Notes: generated from the sequence alone by a model not told the origin. 64,000 nucleotides of DNA from Psococerastis gibbosa (GCA_963971405.1 OZ020491.1:31981019-32045018), one strand, 5' to 3'. Positions 1 to 11,249 are shown, numbered from the stretch's first letter. A program made the numbers and translations.

Positions 1-283
1 AAAATCCTATTGGCTGGTAAGTTTGTTAGGCGGTTGTTGGGCTGCTACGAATGATTCCAGGACTAATAGCGAAGCATAAATAGGACTTAGTTCATGGGCT
101 GACACAGCTACCTGAGTTAAGTTAAAATGAGAAACCTCAGCTTTGGTTTTAATAAGGCACAAACCAGGTTACAATAAGCCAAAGGCCGCAGTAAAGACTA
201 CCAAAAAACTTGACAGGTTGCGACCGATGAAGGAAAATTAAAAAAAGAACAGTGGGTCACATTATAATCTCGGTCAGAGTTAC

Positions 284-528
284 GTGTTGAAGCAGTAGAA
301 TCCGGGATGATTACGCCGTGGTCGTTCTGAAAGAGTACTTCCAAACGTTTCGGCACCATCTTCAGTGGAACTGCGTTGACTTCTAAAATTGTATCTCGGA
401 GGCTCAGCAGCGACTGTGAAGTCTACGCAGTTCCACTGAAAAGGTTAACCGCAGATGTTGACGAAACGTTTGGAAGTACGCTTTCAGAAAGACCACGGCC
501 AGGCATCCCGGATTCTACTGCTTCATCA
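284..528. repeat. Foldback (palindromic) element, about 245 bp
   Basis: Two arms of roughly 110 bp are near-perfect inverted copies. The left arm runs through GAAGCAGTAGAATCCGGGAT, CGTGGT and TTCCAAACGTTTCG. The right arm has the reverse complements in the opposite order. The centre holds a second inverted pair, GTGGAACTGCG and CGCAGTTCCAC. No coding potential is convincing here: an open frame covers the right half, but it is only the palindrome read through. Pieces of the same family recur near 58070-58100 and 60670-60745. I did not find a clear target duplication, so the class is open. Confidence 0.75.
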
Positions 529-776
529 CAATTTTTAGGACAAACTTTTTGGACCTGGGATACCCAGTGTTCCTTATTAATTTATTATTGTGTAACTGTA
601 GCAGATGGATGTGAGTGTTGGCCATATAATCCACACCAAAATAAAGAGGAAAATTCCTTCTGCTTTATGAGATCCCATTTATAGTTAGTTCTAAGATTTA
701 TATTTCCCGTGAAATTAGAATTTTTACACCCGAGACGCTTTTCCCCATCTGGATTGTCTCTTAGGGAGAATCGTTA

Positions 777-1039
777 GGCGGTTATTCCACCTGCGATATT
801 ACTTCATATTTGATTTTGTCATTGACGTTTGTTTTGTTTTAAGGAGACTATTATGTAGATACTTATCTATTTTAAATTAAGTTATAATATGGTAGCAGGC
901 ATCATTAATAAGTCTCTACCATATTACAACTTAATTTATAATAGATAAGTTAAGTTTCTACATAATAGTCTCCTTAAAACAAAACAAACGTCAATGACAA
1001 AATCAAATATGAAGTAAAATCGCCTGAGGAATACCCGTC
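777..1039. mobile_element. Harbinger-like foldback MITE, copy 1
   Basis: The element starts GGCGGTTATTCCACC and ends with the degraded complement GGAATACCCGTC. It is flanked on both sides by TTA, as expected for the 3-bp TWA duplications of PIF/Harbinger transposons. The arms are long and fold back on each other through TTTGTTTTGTTTTAAGGAG and its complement, and through the interior ATAATATGGTAG. There is no transposase, so it is non-autonomous. Copies 2-6 of the family are at 6128, 24530 (a double unit), 48126 and 48703. The family name is an inference from ends and duplication length. Confidence 0.85.
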
Positions 1040-1042
1040 TTA

Positions 1043-1805
1043 TAAGATTTTGAAAGAGCTAATTCACCGGAAAGGATTAATTTCTCGCTTCAATACCCCT
1101 ATATTGGATAAATCGCTTCGTGAAAGTATGATTCAGCATAAGTTAAAAGTTGGGCCAACTAACTTTAACACACAGAAAATATCTTAGACTACTTCTGACG
1201 TGCTTCGTGAAATAGATTTCTTTTTATTATTTTTATTAGAGCGTATTTTACAGATTGCAATAGTTCAGGCTAGTACGACAAGTCTATTATTGCGTATAAT
1301 GAAATTTATGTGTGTATATACCGTATATCTTAGGACATTTCTGAAAATAATAATAAAAAGTTGAAAATTAAATAAAAGATAAAGAAACTGATTTTTTTTA
1401 AAAATTAGAATTGGCCATTTTAACTGAGTTTGCCACTTAAGCAAAGGATAGTGAATACCCTTGTTATGCCTAGTCGTATGTTAGAATTAGATGTTCACTG
1501 ATGAAAATTAGTTGATAAGTTTGACATTTTTTACGATGATCCTTGTTTCTCATGGTTCCCGCTTATGGGTAGTATCCATGAGGGATATAATGGGTGCCCA
1601 ACGTCTACTCCTACATCATAATCGTATCAGGACCGTAGTGAGAATTAGTGGGCCTCGGGCCGATGACAAATTTTACCTTCCTCCTCCCCCCACCCCCCTT
1701 TCACCAAATAATTGGGGTAGTGCTTTGAATTTATGACATTTTTCTTCCGTTGCAAAAAAAATGCCTGTAATTCATTTTTTTTAAATGCTACCCACGATCA
1801 AATTT
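1043..1805. other. No gene seen
   Basis: AT-rich intergenic sequence with only short open frames and no recognisable protein motif. A C-rich run lies near 1680-1700. Nothing else is supported. Confidence 0.6.
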
Positions 1806-1868
1806 GTAGTATTACATTTGGCAAAGTCCCAGGCCACTGTGAGGGCCCATAGGACACAACCCACGATC
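1806..1868 (-). mobile_element. 3'-end relic of the LOA/R1-type LINE
   Basis: About 50 bases (GGCAAAGTCCCAGGCCAC and the following GTGAGGGCCCATAGGACACA) match the extreme 3' end of the full-length LINE ending at 37279. A short TAGTATTA stretch stands where the full copy has its (TAG)n tail. This is a very strongly 5'-truncated copy, in minus orientation. Confidence 0.75.
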
Positions 1869-2734
1869 TAAAAACTTCTGGACTATTCCATTTTCATTCA
1901 AATGTAGGATTACTTGTTATTAACTTTAATGTCTGTCAGCAAGGAGATGCAGGTCAGCGCGTCACCAAACGGCTAACTTGCCTAGGCTAGTGACTGAGTA
2001 AGTTATTAACTTTATTTCCGTAAGTGAAGTTACCTGGGGTTTATTTAAAATAATTTCATCTTTCTTCCCGGGTTAATTTAATTTTTGAGCGCCATGGTTG
2101 GCCTGCTCAATGGCACGATTCTTGACGAAGCAGTAGAAAGCGGGTTGATAGGCTTGATAGGTTGAATGACTGTACAGCTTCTTCACGTAACTCCAGCCGT
2201 GAAAGTCTTTGCAATTATATGGTACCATTGTTTTTTTTTTGCTTTGTTTTTTGAAAAAGGTTGATAACCTCAAGCCTTATGAATCGGCATTTTATTACTT
2301 GCTATAAGGACCAATTAATGCACCCCCATTTTTTCCAGAAAGTCATACCTTCCATGACATTTGAATAGTAGAGTCATAAATGAGGTGTCATAAAGCAGAA
2401 GACAAGTTCTTCTTCGTTTTTATCCCTATTATATGGCCGTGGCTAACACAAAATGGCAACAGTTTTGGAACTTTGAGTTTTACAATTATCAAGTTCCATA
2501 ACTGCGGCCAATGCAACATAATGATCAGCACAGCGTAGAAAAATGTTTTTTTCTAGTTTATCACACTTTCTTTATTTCTCAACGAATGGTATTTCATGAG
2601 AAATTTGACTATGCGCCAAATTCGATAATGGAGGGCTCTAAGGCAAATTGGGCCTTTAGACACTATCACACTGACAAGAGTTTGCCCCAAATTAGACAAA
2701 GACATTCAGGTGTAGGGCAGGGGTATTTATTTAT
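1869..2734. other. No gene seen
   Basis: Intergenic AT-rich DNA. A minus-strand open frame of 66 codons near 2073-2273 has no family signature. No repeat was matched elsewhere in the window. Confidence 0.55.
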
Positions 2735-2845
2735 TTACTGCATTTTCTGGCTCGGAGGACGTATAAAGCTGGCGGTCTCGGGCCTTCCTAGATGAGTGTA
2801 AGACTGTAACTCTGTTAGGTAGCTTAGTAATAGAACAAGAAGTCA
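2735..2845 (-). mobile_element. SINE-like repeat (family E), degraded copy
   Basis: Carries the family order: ATTTTCTGGC, then a degraded GGAGG..GTA..GC segment, then GAGTGTAAGA, then TTAGTAATAGAACAA. Better preserved copies are at 11250, 24050 and 62240. The copy at 62240 has tRNA-like promoter boxes, which supports a SINE origin. Confidence 0.6.
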
Positions 2846-3764
2846 TTATTTTATTTAATCATAACATCATTACTCTGCTAGGTTAGCTTCGTAGTAAGTC
2901 ATTATTTATTTATTTTTAGGTAATTAAGGTAAGCATGTACAATAATGAACAGAAATTAAATTCTATTAGTAATGGTTATTAGCCCTAAATGCCCCCCCCC
3001 CCCCTCTCTCTCTCTCTACGGCCCTGATCGTACGGGGTTAATTTTTCTGTTACTCAGCAACTGGATATTCAACTTGTCTTGTTCGAACCAATGTAACTGA
3101 GACATCCTATGATTAATTATAACTCTTTTTAGTTCCTATGTAGTATAGAATTCATTCAACCAAAAAATACTTTTTATGGTTACATGACGTGTAAAATATG
3201 TTGAATTCTGTTGCAATATTAGCTTATGCTATTGTAGATTCTTATTTCTACTATTTACTGTGTTTGTAAATTTTTGTACTGTAATTAGCTTTTAAATAAA
3301 ACGCACAAAATACATACAACACTCCATGACGATGCTACGCTTCTTAAAATTAACAAAATGATGACAAATCATGAACTTTACTTAGGGTTCATTTACTAGT
3401 GTAAATGTGTGCCATCAGATCTATAGAGCAAAAGTGGACTTTGTAAGGAAACTGCAAAATAACATGAAACAAGTGTCAACTGTAATTTTATGTTCTTGAC
3501 TCATTATTAAACTACACTGAGAGGTCCGAATGGTATGTTATTGTGCATAAGTTAGCTTACTCATCTATGGCAGTGTTTGAGTATGTAAGTACTTCTGTGT
3601 GTGCGTACTGTCACAATGTTAAATTGTCATTTGATGACGGTACAGTTGATCATATGGCTTGATTTGTTTAATGTTTGTTAAATATAAGTTTTGTGTCAAA
3701 TGACTTTGACTATTGAATAGTTTAAAAGAACAACGATGCTGTTCATTTGCGTTATACAAAGCAA
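2846..3764. other. No gene seen; C/CT microsatellite near 2990-3017
   Basis: A second partial copy of the GCTAGGTTAGCTT motif lies near 2878, and a poly-C run passes into (CT)n at 2990-3017. The rest is AT-rich and without recognisable coding content. Confidence 0.55.
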
Positions 3765-3925
3765 GTGAGACTGGTAGGTGGTTTTAGAGACGCCCACGAT
3801 ACCGCTGGAAGGACGAAGTTAAGACTGAAGTGGGGCAGTCGGCCAAAACGGAGATGACTGGTGTAGAGTGGCGTCTTTTTCTTGATAAGTTCCGGGCCCG
3901 GTTCATACTGACGATTTGGTATTTT
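3765..3925 (+). mobile_element. RTE-type LINE C-terminal relic
   Basis: One plus frame reads RPRYRWKDEVKTEV, then a segment with EWRLFLDKFRARF. That matches the end of RTE-class reverse transcriptases (a GRPRxRW motif followed by a WR block). It is short, 5'-truncated and without an intact ORF. Confidence is moderate because only about 50 residues are visible. Confidence 0.5.
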
Positions 3926-4295
3926 TGTCATTGTAGCCAATGGGTAGTTTGAGAACCAGTGAGTCAACTTCAGAAGATTACTGAGCCACGCCCAGAACAC
4001 GCTTCAAGTTAAAAAATCATCTGAAGATGACTATGTGGTTTTCCAGCTAGCCAACCCATTTGCTACTATGGCAAAAATCGCCTGTTACTCGCGCGCAGAA
4101 TCGCCCATGTGTACCGGGCCTAAATTCATCGATTGGTTTGCATCATATATTTCCATCTTCTCTATTCATCTAGGTGCTGGGCTGTTCTCTTGAAGTTCAT
4201 GCAGGTTCCGCATCTCATATTCATGTATACATCATACAGCATACATCATGTATGCTTGTAACAACACACGTAGGAAAATGGTAAGAATATTTTAA
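3926..4295. other. No gene seen
   Basis: Low-complexity intergenic stretch with CATAC/CATGT repeats near 4220-4250, leading into the (ATA)n tail of the next LINE. Confidence 0.5.
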
Positions 4296-4296
4296 T

Positions 4297-5640
4297 AATA
4301 ATAATAATAATAATAAGCGTCTTATATTTACGGGAGAGACTTAAGACTAGAAAGTCTTTTTCTGCCTAACCCACGTCCAAAAACAATACAATTTACAAAA
4401 TACATACGCTTAACGTAAACAATCTTATTCTAACAATGCATAAAAAGAACTTATTCTAAAGTGACGTGACGTAAAAAAAATCACATACAGTAAATATCTA
4501 GACAGTATTCTTATTCTAAACCTATTCTGTTCCTAGTAATTTTTTCAGCAACTGGCTTTTGAACCCACGAATCTTTGGCTGCGATCTAATTTCCTTATCT
4601 AGGGAGTTCCACTGGCGGCAGACATTTACAAAAAAAGAACTACCATATAAAGCTGTGTTATGTCGGGGTATTTGCAATACAAGTCCATTTCTATGGGAAT
4701 TCAATGGCTTTAGGCGGTCATATAGATATGGAGGAGCTGCACTGTTCAAAACCTTATATACTAATAAAATAGTGAGTGGAAAGTTAGAAGAACTTTCACC
4801 TAATTTCAGCCACTGAGCCCTGCGGTAGAATGGGGTTATGTGATCCCGCCGTTTCACATTGTAAATGAACCGCATGCATGAGTTCTGCGCATATTGGAGG
4901 CGCCTAGCATCGACTTCATTACAACTACTGTAAATCAAATCAACATAGTCAAATATTGGAAATATTAATGATTGGATCAGATTTCGCTTTATAGCAACAG
5001 GAAGTAAAAATTTTAGGCGCTGCAGGGCGTGTAAGGAGTAAAAAACCTTTTTACACACTCTTTTGGTATGATCATTCCAAGTAAGACCCTGGTCAACGTA
5101 GAGGCCAAGATTTTTAATGGCTTGCTCTTCGTAGCGGATATTTCTACCACCTATTATAATCGGAGGTGGGGCACTTTTAATAATTCTGGACACAAGCTTT
5201 CTGGAGCCAAGGATTATTGACTGGCACTTATTTGGGTTTATCATAAGAAAATTACTGCCACACCAACCCTCCACATCCGCTGTAGCAACAAAGTTGAACT
5301 GATTCGTATGCGCGGAGAGCTGCAGATCATCTGCATAAAAATGGTATCTACAGTATTTCAGACTCGATGCTAAATCTGACACATAAATTGAAAAGAGGAG
5401 AGGACCAAGGACAGAGCCTTGAGGCACTCCTGAGCGAATAAGGGAGGCTGCCGATAGTTTTTCGCCAATTTTTACAATCTGTACTCTACCACTGAGATAT
5501 GATTTTGCCCATGCAATAGCTTCCGACGAAAAATTCAAGGCTGATAGACGAGCCAGTAGAACATCATGGTTAACGCTGTCAAAGGCTTTACTTTTAAGTT
5601 TTGTTTTAACCATACCAGGACACATATAATGCAAAATGTT
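4297..5640 (-). mobile_element. 5'-truncated LINE with (TTA)n 3' tail
   Basis: The insertion holds the C-terminal half of a reverse transcriptase, about 225 bp of 3' UTR, and a (TAT)n-like tail visible as ATAATAATA at 4297-4316. Truncation falls inside RT domain 3 (the KAFDSVNHD motif, near 5590). Coding direction, truncation side and simple-repeat tail all agree with target-primed reverse transcription. The clade is probably Jockey/CR1 group. Confidence 0.88.
4522..5593 (-). pseudogene. Reverse transcriptase fragment (LINE ORF2 C-terminal part)
   Basis: An uninterrupted frame of about 355 codons begins at KAFDSVNHD and continues through [13 protein letters not shown], the catalytic YADD box (HFYADDLQL), the thumb motif FLGLYVD-like NLGLYVDQGLTW, and the usual C-terminal block ending in WNSLDKEIR..F. 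The N-terminal endonuclease and the first RT motifs are missing, so the product cannot be a working retrotransposase. The reading frame is intact over its whole remaining length, which suggests a fairly recent insertion. The extra codons upstream of KAFDSV are flanking DNA. Confidence 0.88.
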
Positions 5641-5769
5641 TGAGGCATAGACATAGAGTTACCGTTCGTTGAAGTTATAATTAACATAATATTCTGTTTT
5701 GTCATTTCCATGACATTCACGGTACCGGCGAGTCTACCTAAATAACATTGTTGCTTTCCAATGCTTTCT

Positions 5770-5895
5770 TTCAGCTACTAAGCAACCCTGTCAGCCTGGT
5801 AGCGTTAGTGCGTCTGTTTCTTAACTTGTGACACCCTAAGGATAGACTCCTTCACCTCGGGTAGAAAGGGAGTTGACTGACAGGGTTCTTGGAAT
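5770..5895 (+). repeat. Dispersed repeat family D, copy 1
   Basis: Contains AAGCAACCCTGTCAGCCTGG, a GGCACCCTAAGG-like segment (here GACACCCTAAGG), and GTTGACTGACAGGG. CCCTGTCAG and CTGACAGGG form short inverted ends about 100 bp apart. Other copies are at 17010 and 57385, with an extended right part at 53335. Confidence 0.7.
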
Positions 5896-6127
5896 TGTAT
5901 GAATCAAATCATGCATTTTTATTTATTTACTGTAGATATTGTTTTCTTGTTAAAGATGTGTGAATAATCGAGCAATGGACCAATAAGAGAAAGCATAGGC
6001 CTAGTAAGTCTTATTGTTGCATAATAGTAAACAAAAATATAATATTCATATATGTTATAATTTCGTGGGTTTATACTTGATAATGGAAATGAAAATCAGG
6101 ATACAGATTGAATTGCACTCTGTATTA

Positions 6128-6345
6128 GGCGGCTATTCCACCGACGTCGTTTTTCAATGTGCATGGGCATGACGTGGTAGGAGACATCATTAATAAGTCT
6201 CTACCATATTATATCTTAATTTATAATAGATAAGTTAAGTATCTACATTATAGTCTCCTTAAAATATGGCAGAGACTTATTAATGATGTCTGCTACCACG
6301 TCATGCACATGCACTTTGAAAAAAACCGTCGGTGGAATAGCCGCC
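6128..6345. mobile_element. Harbinger-like foldback MITE, copy 2
   Basis: Best-preserved termini of the family: GGCGGCTATTCCACCGACG on the left and its complement on the right, each flanked by TTA (6125-6127 and 6346-6348). The arms contain CATGACGTGGTAG and CTACCACGTCATG, so the single strand can fold almost end to end. Length 218 bp, with no coding sequence. Confidence 0.92.
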
Positions 6346-6348
6346 TTA

Positions 6349-6870
6349 TGATAATAAATAATAACTCTCCTAAATTAGGATCACCATGGTAACCGAATAG
6401 AATGGAACATAAGCATACTACAATATATTAGGGGTATAAGAAAGGAGCCTCCACGAAGATCGGTTTCATACAGCGGACAAAAAACCGATCGGGCGTACCT
6501 TGGGCAACGTTAAGTGGAAACATCTAGCGGCTAATCCTTTCACCACCGAGAAGAGGCCTTCCTCTTCTTTTGTGTATGCACCGACGATGGCGTCGCTTTG
6601 GCTGAGATCAGAAACAAGAAGTCTCTACCCCGGACACGAAAAAGTAAAGTAAGGATGAAGTATACGCCGATGACAGCGGTACGCCTCTGGATGGCGTGAC
6701 CAATTTCGGGTGTTGTGAGAGGAATCTACTGACAATCGCTGGGAGGGGGGGTATTGGTTGGACACCATTGAACAGTGGTACCCACTCACTGCCAGAGGCC
6801 CATCGTTTGGCCGATTGTTTGTAAATTTTGTTTAAGTTGTCTCTCATGCGGTAAATATACAAATGTTTCA
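6349..6870. other. Upstream region of zinc-finger gene 1; no exon identified
   Basis: By analogy with genes 2 and 3, a short first coding exon of gene 1 could lie here or further upstream. I could not choose one. The plus frame open from 6775 continues into the exon without an ATG until 6922. Confidence 0.4.
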
Positions 6871-6921
6871 TGGCCAAAATCGCAGTTGCTGAACAATGTG
6901 GGTGGCTCGGACCACGAAGAC

Positions 6922-7362
6922 ATGCCAATTGAATTTTTTAAAAATGTACATTTGCTTTCAGATTTAAGCGAAGAACTCATTGTTAAGCGGGAAATCATAT
7001 CAGATGATAAAGAAGCCGCAACTTTCCATAATGACAAGCAATACGATGGCCATCTATCGCCTTTTAACGTAACTTCAGTAAAACTAGAGAACCAAGACGA
7101 AACAAAGATCTATGCCGGAGGAAACCTGAACCGAAATGGTGAGAATTGTGACTGGTTGAATTACAACGCTAAAGAAGAACAAGAAGACTGCCATTTACAG
7201 ACTTATGACTTAATTACCGAGAAGTCTGAGCACGAGGGTGACGAAACGAACTCTACCAGTGAAAGTTTGAACCAGAGTAAGCAAACAAAACTTAAGAACG
7301 GAGAAAAACGGTTTCAGTGTCAGATCTGTTCCAAAGAGTTCACTAGGAATACCGGCTTGCAG
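6922..7362 (+). CDS. C2H2 zinc-finger gene 1, exon with acidic leader and start of finger 1
   Basis: Likely a nuclear DNA-binding transcription factor of the C2H2 class. This exon encodes about 147 residues from the first in-frame ATG (MPIEFF). Two psi-K-x-E motifs (V21-K22-R23-E24 and V53-K54-L55-E56) sit in an acidic leader. The exon ends inside finger 1 (FQCQICSKEFTRNTGLQ) at a consensus donor CAG|GTACGT, phase 0. The finger is completed exactly by the exon at 11013, which proves the junction. The frame is open upstream of 6922, and a possible acceptor CGCAG lies just before 6888, so the true start may be on an earlier exon. With the other two exons the CDS is 1,323 nt (440 aa, 11 fingers). 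Confidence 0.85.
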
Positions 7363-7396
7363 GTACGTTTACAAATAAATAAGTATCGACTTTTTG

Positions 7397-8022
7397 CTTT
7401 CCAATTTATACGGAAAGCTTTGTGACGGTCGAAATTTTCGATTCCGAGATTTCAACGGATTTACACGTTTTGGGGTCCCAGGAACCCAAAAAAGTGTTTT
7501 ATACGAAATGTCTGTCTGTCGGTCTGTCTGTTCGTCGATTTCCGGGCAAACTACTCGGTGGATTTGGCATGTAGGTTCACAAAAATCATACCTCGGGATA
7601 ATTTTTTTTATTTTGGGCTAACTCAATTTGGGGGGTTTTATTCTCAAAAAACTCATATTTCACAAAAACGGCTCCAACGATTTCTTTTAAATTCACATAT
7701 ATTCTAGTCGTTCTTAATGTTGATAAAATGCGGGGGTCGCTTACCCCTTGATAGTTTGCTTCTGGGGGTAAAAAAATAAAAATAACTTCATTTTAATGAA
7801 AAATGACTAAAAAATAATATTTCTGCGAAACTTTCTACCTTTCTACCTTCAGGCATGTTTTATGTGTTAAGTTGAGTAACGAAACCGGACAGTTTGCTTT
7901 CCCAAAAACCTATTTGCTTTTGCGCAAATTTTTTTTTTTGAAAAAATGATAGAAACTTCACGCTGAAATGCATTGCCTGCCCTGCCATTATTACTGTGTT
8001 GTAATGTGTTGATAGATAGCTT
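7397..8022 (+). repeat. Dispersed repeat family C, copy 1 (intron 1 of gene 1)
   Basis: Begins CTTTCCAATTTATACG, then GGAAAGCTTTGTGA, GGTCGAAATTTTCGA, TTCCGGGCAAACTACTCGG and a GGGGGTAAAAAAATAAAAA block, ending near ATTACTGTGTTGTAATGTG. It shares order and length with copies at 61359 and 63235 and a truncated reverse copy at 23640. It starts 34 bases after the splice donor. No ORF is conserved between copies, so it is probably non-autonomous; the class is not assigned. Confidence 0.85.
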
Positions 8023-8025
8023 ATT

Positions 8026-8338
8026 ATGATAACAAACTATATAATAATTAATAATGTCCTGAAAGACTTTTTATGGACCTTATTAAACCTAAAACAACTC
8101 TATACATTTAAAGTAATTAAATATAACTTCTTTGACAAGAATTTTAACATAGAAACAGAAAACAATTCAAATCACAATACTCGAAACCCAAGAAACGTCA
8201 ATTTGAAACCAGCCTACAACAAATACGGGAATAGATTAAATAGTATAACGAAAATTTTTAATGAATTGCCCCATACAACTTAAAAAATTAACTAAAATAG
8301 GAGAGATAAAAACGAAAATTAAAAAATGGCTTTTGAAT
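8026..8338 (+). pseudogene. LINE ORF2 C-terminal relic
   Basis: The frame carries NHNTRN, then LKPAYNKYGNRLNS and KIFNELP. After a one-base frameshift near 8280 it continues LKKLTKIGEIKTKIKKWLLN and a stop at 8338. The NTRN motif followed by a short basic helix ending in a hydrophobic WLL is the usual end of Jockey/CR1-group RT proteins. It is decayed and 5'-truncated. The AG-rich stretch at 8644-8662 may be a tail or an independent microsatellite. Confidence 0.7.
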
Positions 8339-8675
8339 TAAAATACTTCGCTTTAAAACTTACTTTACTTTTTACTTTAATTATTTTACTTTACTATAAT
8401 TACTCTTTACGTTAACTTACAATTTTAAATGGTATGAATTAAACTGATTTGAAATTAAAACTAAGTTTTTTTTTGCTAACACAGACGTGAAATAGAAAAC
8501 ATGTTGCATCATCTACAGCGTTTACTGTGCGAGCCCCCGACAAGTTGATTAACTTGGGGGCCCACAGGTTATTTGTATTATAAGGGTATAATTGTCAATT
8601 TATAAATATATTCCTTCGGCGCAGGGGAGTACCGGCCGAAGAAAAAGAGAGAGAGAGAGAGAATTATACTTATAG

Positions 8676-8793
8676 TGACCAAAATTAGAGGGTATAGAAA
8701 AACTGCTTGCCGGGATAGGAACCCACAATCTGTGCCTAACCGGGGCGTCGTCTTAACCGCTGGAGCACAAGAACAGTTGATGTATATCCTCTA
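8676..8793 (-). mobile_element. tRNA-related foldback element (SINE-like family S), copy A
   Basis: On the minus strand the core reads TCCAGCGGTTAAGACGACGC (A-box-like, D arm), then CCCGGTTAGGC (anticodon-like stem-loop), then GTGGGTTCCTATCCC (B-box-like). It then continues AGTTTTTC and CCTCTAATTTTGGT. It shares at least 40 exact core bases with copy C at 57783, plus both outer ends (GAGGATAT and its complement). It is not a working tRNA gene, because the acceptor stem is not standard. Confidence 0.8.
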
Positions 8794-9243
8794 CCCATTG
8801 GTCTCTTGTCCAATGCCAATGATCCCATGGATTTCAGACATTATTTGTCTTATTTCCGTTTGAACATTGGCAAACTGGTATACGTTCTCGATGTCAACCT
8901 ACACCGGCTACAATCGATAATGGACAAGATGAGACAAGCTTACGATTGACGCAATGGAACAGGTGGGGCTAAGACTTAACCAAGTACAGATACGAGTCAA
9001 CATAGGATATAAATATGTTCCCATTAGCGTGGTATAGCTGAAGGTAGCTCACCGACTTGCAAGTCTTGGTTGTTGCTGTTATTATAGATACTGGTCAAAC
9101 TCTGTCATCAGTCACTAGAGGACTCATCTGAGTATCAGCCGAATTGATACAATTTTCGGTTGTCAACATATGCCTTGGCCAGTGCTGGGCTGTCAGTAAA
9201 AAGGCAAGAGCCAATTTAAATAATCACAATAAGAAATATTTTA

Positions 9244-9327
9244 CCTGTCCAGCGTCCAGGCGTAGATTGTGGGTTCGAATCCCGCCAATTCCAGTTCTTT
9301 CTAAATCTACTGATTTCGATTGAAGTG
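9244..9327 (+). mobile_element. tRNA-related element (family S), copy B, internally deleted
   Basis: GGCGTAGATTGTGGGTTCGA and the following ATCCCGCCAA match the B-box half of copy C at 57783. The A-box half is reduced to CCAGCG, apparently through an internal deletion of about 20 bases. The 3' segment still shows AGTTCTTTC and GATTTCGAT. Confidence 0.65.
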
Positions 9328-10170
9328 AAGTGGTTTAGTTCGTTGGCGTAAATCTTAGCCTATCGAACAGCTCATGTAGATGGTAACGGAAATGCGATGT
9401 CCGAATTTTCCAGATTTTCTCAATTCCCTACTTTCGGATATAATTTCCTTGTCTCCTCTACCTTCTATTTTTCTTCATCTACCTTGCTAATATCCACTTC
9501 AGGGTGTCAAGGGACTCCCAATTCATACATAACATAATCTCTGTCGTTCGCACAATTATTGCTTAGGCATGGGTTCAACTTTGGAACTTTCTTAGCACCA
9601 AGCCTACGTCTTTGAACTTGTTATGATATGAATATCTCCAGATTATAGTGGATTCTGAACCAGTTGGCTATAGCCTTGTTACGGTCTATTTGACCGTGAA
9701 CCCATTAAAATAAATAAATGATTAATGTATAAACTATCAATGTACACTTACCCTCATTACAGCCGCCGTCTCTTTCTCTCTCTTCTACTTCTCAATAGTC
9801 GTCTGGGAGTTGACTGTGAAGTGCCCTCTAAGACGCCGTTACAAGTCTTTTATCACCTCAGAGAGCCTACCCATCAGTAGTCTAAAAGACTTGTAATTAG
9901 CGCTCTGATTGTCTACTAATTACGCACAATTGATGACTGCAGGCTATAGGTACACTGGTACACATGTGTATTACCTTTAGAACTAGATGTCCAGAGAGAA
10001 TCATTATTATGCAATTAAGGATAATTGTCAGCAGAACAGCCTCTAACTTGAATATTATTTCTAATTAGACAGTGGTCAGTAGGAGGCGGAATGACAATCG
10101 TGACTTCCTAATGCGAAAGTCCAGATCGTTATTCACTACAATATGGCTTTCACCGGCTACTCAATAACAT
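9328..10170. other. Intron DNA, no gene seen
   Basis: A piece of repeat family D (ATTATAGTGGATTCTGAACC) lies near 9638-9657. No other feature is recognised. Confidence 0.5.
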
Positions 10171-10630
10171 ACAATTGCCAAATGCAATCCGGCCAGCAAG
10201 GGTGACAAGTCTGGCTGGTTACTGGCAATTCCAATCATGTACACGGTCATTGAGGCCTTCAAACACAGCAGTACTCGTATATTGCTGGATGAGCAATGTT
10301 GTCTGATTGGTCGGACTGCAGGGTACTACAAGTCGAGTACCGATAAGAAGAACTTCATCTCCACAAACTATGCCCAGTGGCACATACAATTGCCAAATCC
10401 AATCAGGCCAGCAAGGGTGACAAGTCTGGCTGGTTACTGGCAATTCCAATCATGCACACGGTCATTGAGGCCTTCAAACACAGCAGTACTTGTATATTGC
10501 TGGATGAGCAATGTTGTCAGATTGGTCGGACTGCAGGGTACTACAAGTCGAGTACCGATAAGAAGAACTTCATCTCCACAAACTATGCCCAGTGGCACAT
10601 ACAATTGCCAAATCCCATAAAACCAGCAAG
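10171..10630. repeat. Tandem repeat, 215-bp unit, two full copies plus a partial third
   Basis: ACAATTGCCAAAT starts units at 10171, 10386 and 10601, giving a period of exactly 215. The units are about 97% alike by eye (for example GTACACGG versus GCACACGG, and CAATCCGG versus CAATCAGG). Because 215 is not a multiple of 3, the open frames across the array shift from unit to unit and are not a gene. The array lies in intron 1 of zinc-finger gene 1. Confidence 0.93.
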
Positions 10631-11012
10631 TGTTTGCTTTATGACAGGTTTAGGCAATCTCTTACATGTACACGGTAATTAAGACAGTTGGACATAGCGC
10701 TCAGCCTTTTCAACCGAAGTGAATTTATTATTCAAAATCGTTCAATTCACTGGTATTTTGTCTGTTTTTACTTGTTCCTCGGTAGGTTCTCTTCCACTCC
10801 TTGCGATTCTATGCTTCGGCTGCATTTGCTCCTTCTTCTTCTTCTTCATCAGCCAACGCCCGTCCTTGGCTGGTAGGTCATGTGACGCCATAGCAGAGCT
10901 GAGCCATTCCCCCCTGTGTCGCAGTTCGGTTTTTTACCTCAATGCCAATGCAGCTGCAGTTGCTCTTACAATTGTTGTAATATCTTGTGATACTTTTAAT
11001 TATTTATTTTAG

Positions 11013-11208
11013 ATCCACCTTAAAATACATACAGGCGAGAAGGGATACCAGTGTGAGACGTGCTCAAAATCGTTCTACAGAAGCGGAGGCCTCAAAAGTC
11101 ATCTAAAAACTCACAATCCTACTGGGGAGAAACCTCATAAGTGCACTGGATGTCAAAAGGCATTCCTCAGAAAGCACCACTTGACATTTCATATGCGAGT
11201 TCATTCAG
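11013..11208 (+). CDS. C2H2 zinc-finger gene 1, middle exon (rest of finger 1, fingers 2 and 3)
   Basis: Acceptor TTATTTTAG|ATCCAC and donor TTCAG|GTATAA bound a 196-nt exon in phase 0/1. Its first residues (IHLKIHTGEKG) complete finger 1 begun in the previous exon. It then encodes YQCETCSKSFYRSGGLKSH and HKCTGCQKAFLRKHHLTFH. The linker between fingers 2 and 3 is extended (THNPTGEKP instead of THTGEKP). The exon is shorter than an ATG-to-stop search would find, so it is easily missed by ORF methods. Confidence 0.9.
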
Positions 11209-11249
11209 GTATAATTAAAGTATAAATAATTACTTTCTCTCTAATATTA

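Noticed and set aside
320-480. Possible hammerhead ribozyme in the 284-528 foldback (CTGAAGAT..CGAAACG)
   Set aside because: The core CTGATGA is not present and no proper stem II was found; at best a distant resemblance.
376-684. 102-codon open frame
   Set aside because: It begins inside the right arm of the 284-528 palindrome and shows no family resemblance.
10237-10682. Overlapping open frames of 100-127 codons
   Set aside because: They follow the 215-bp tandem repeat and change frame with each unit.
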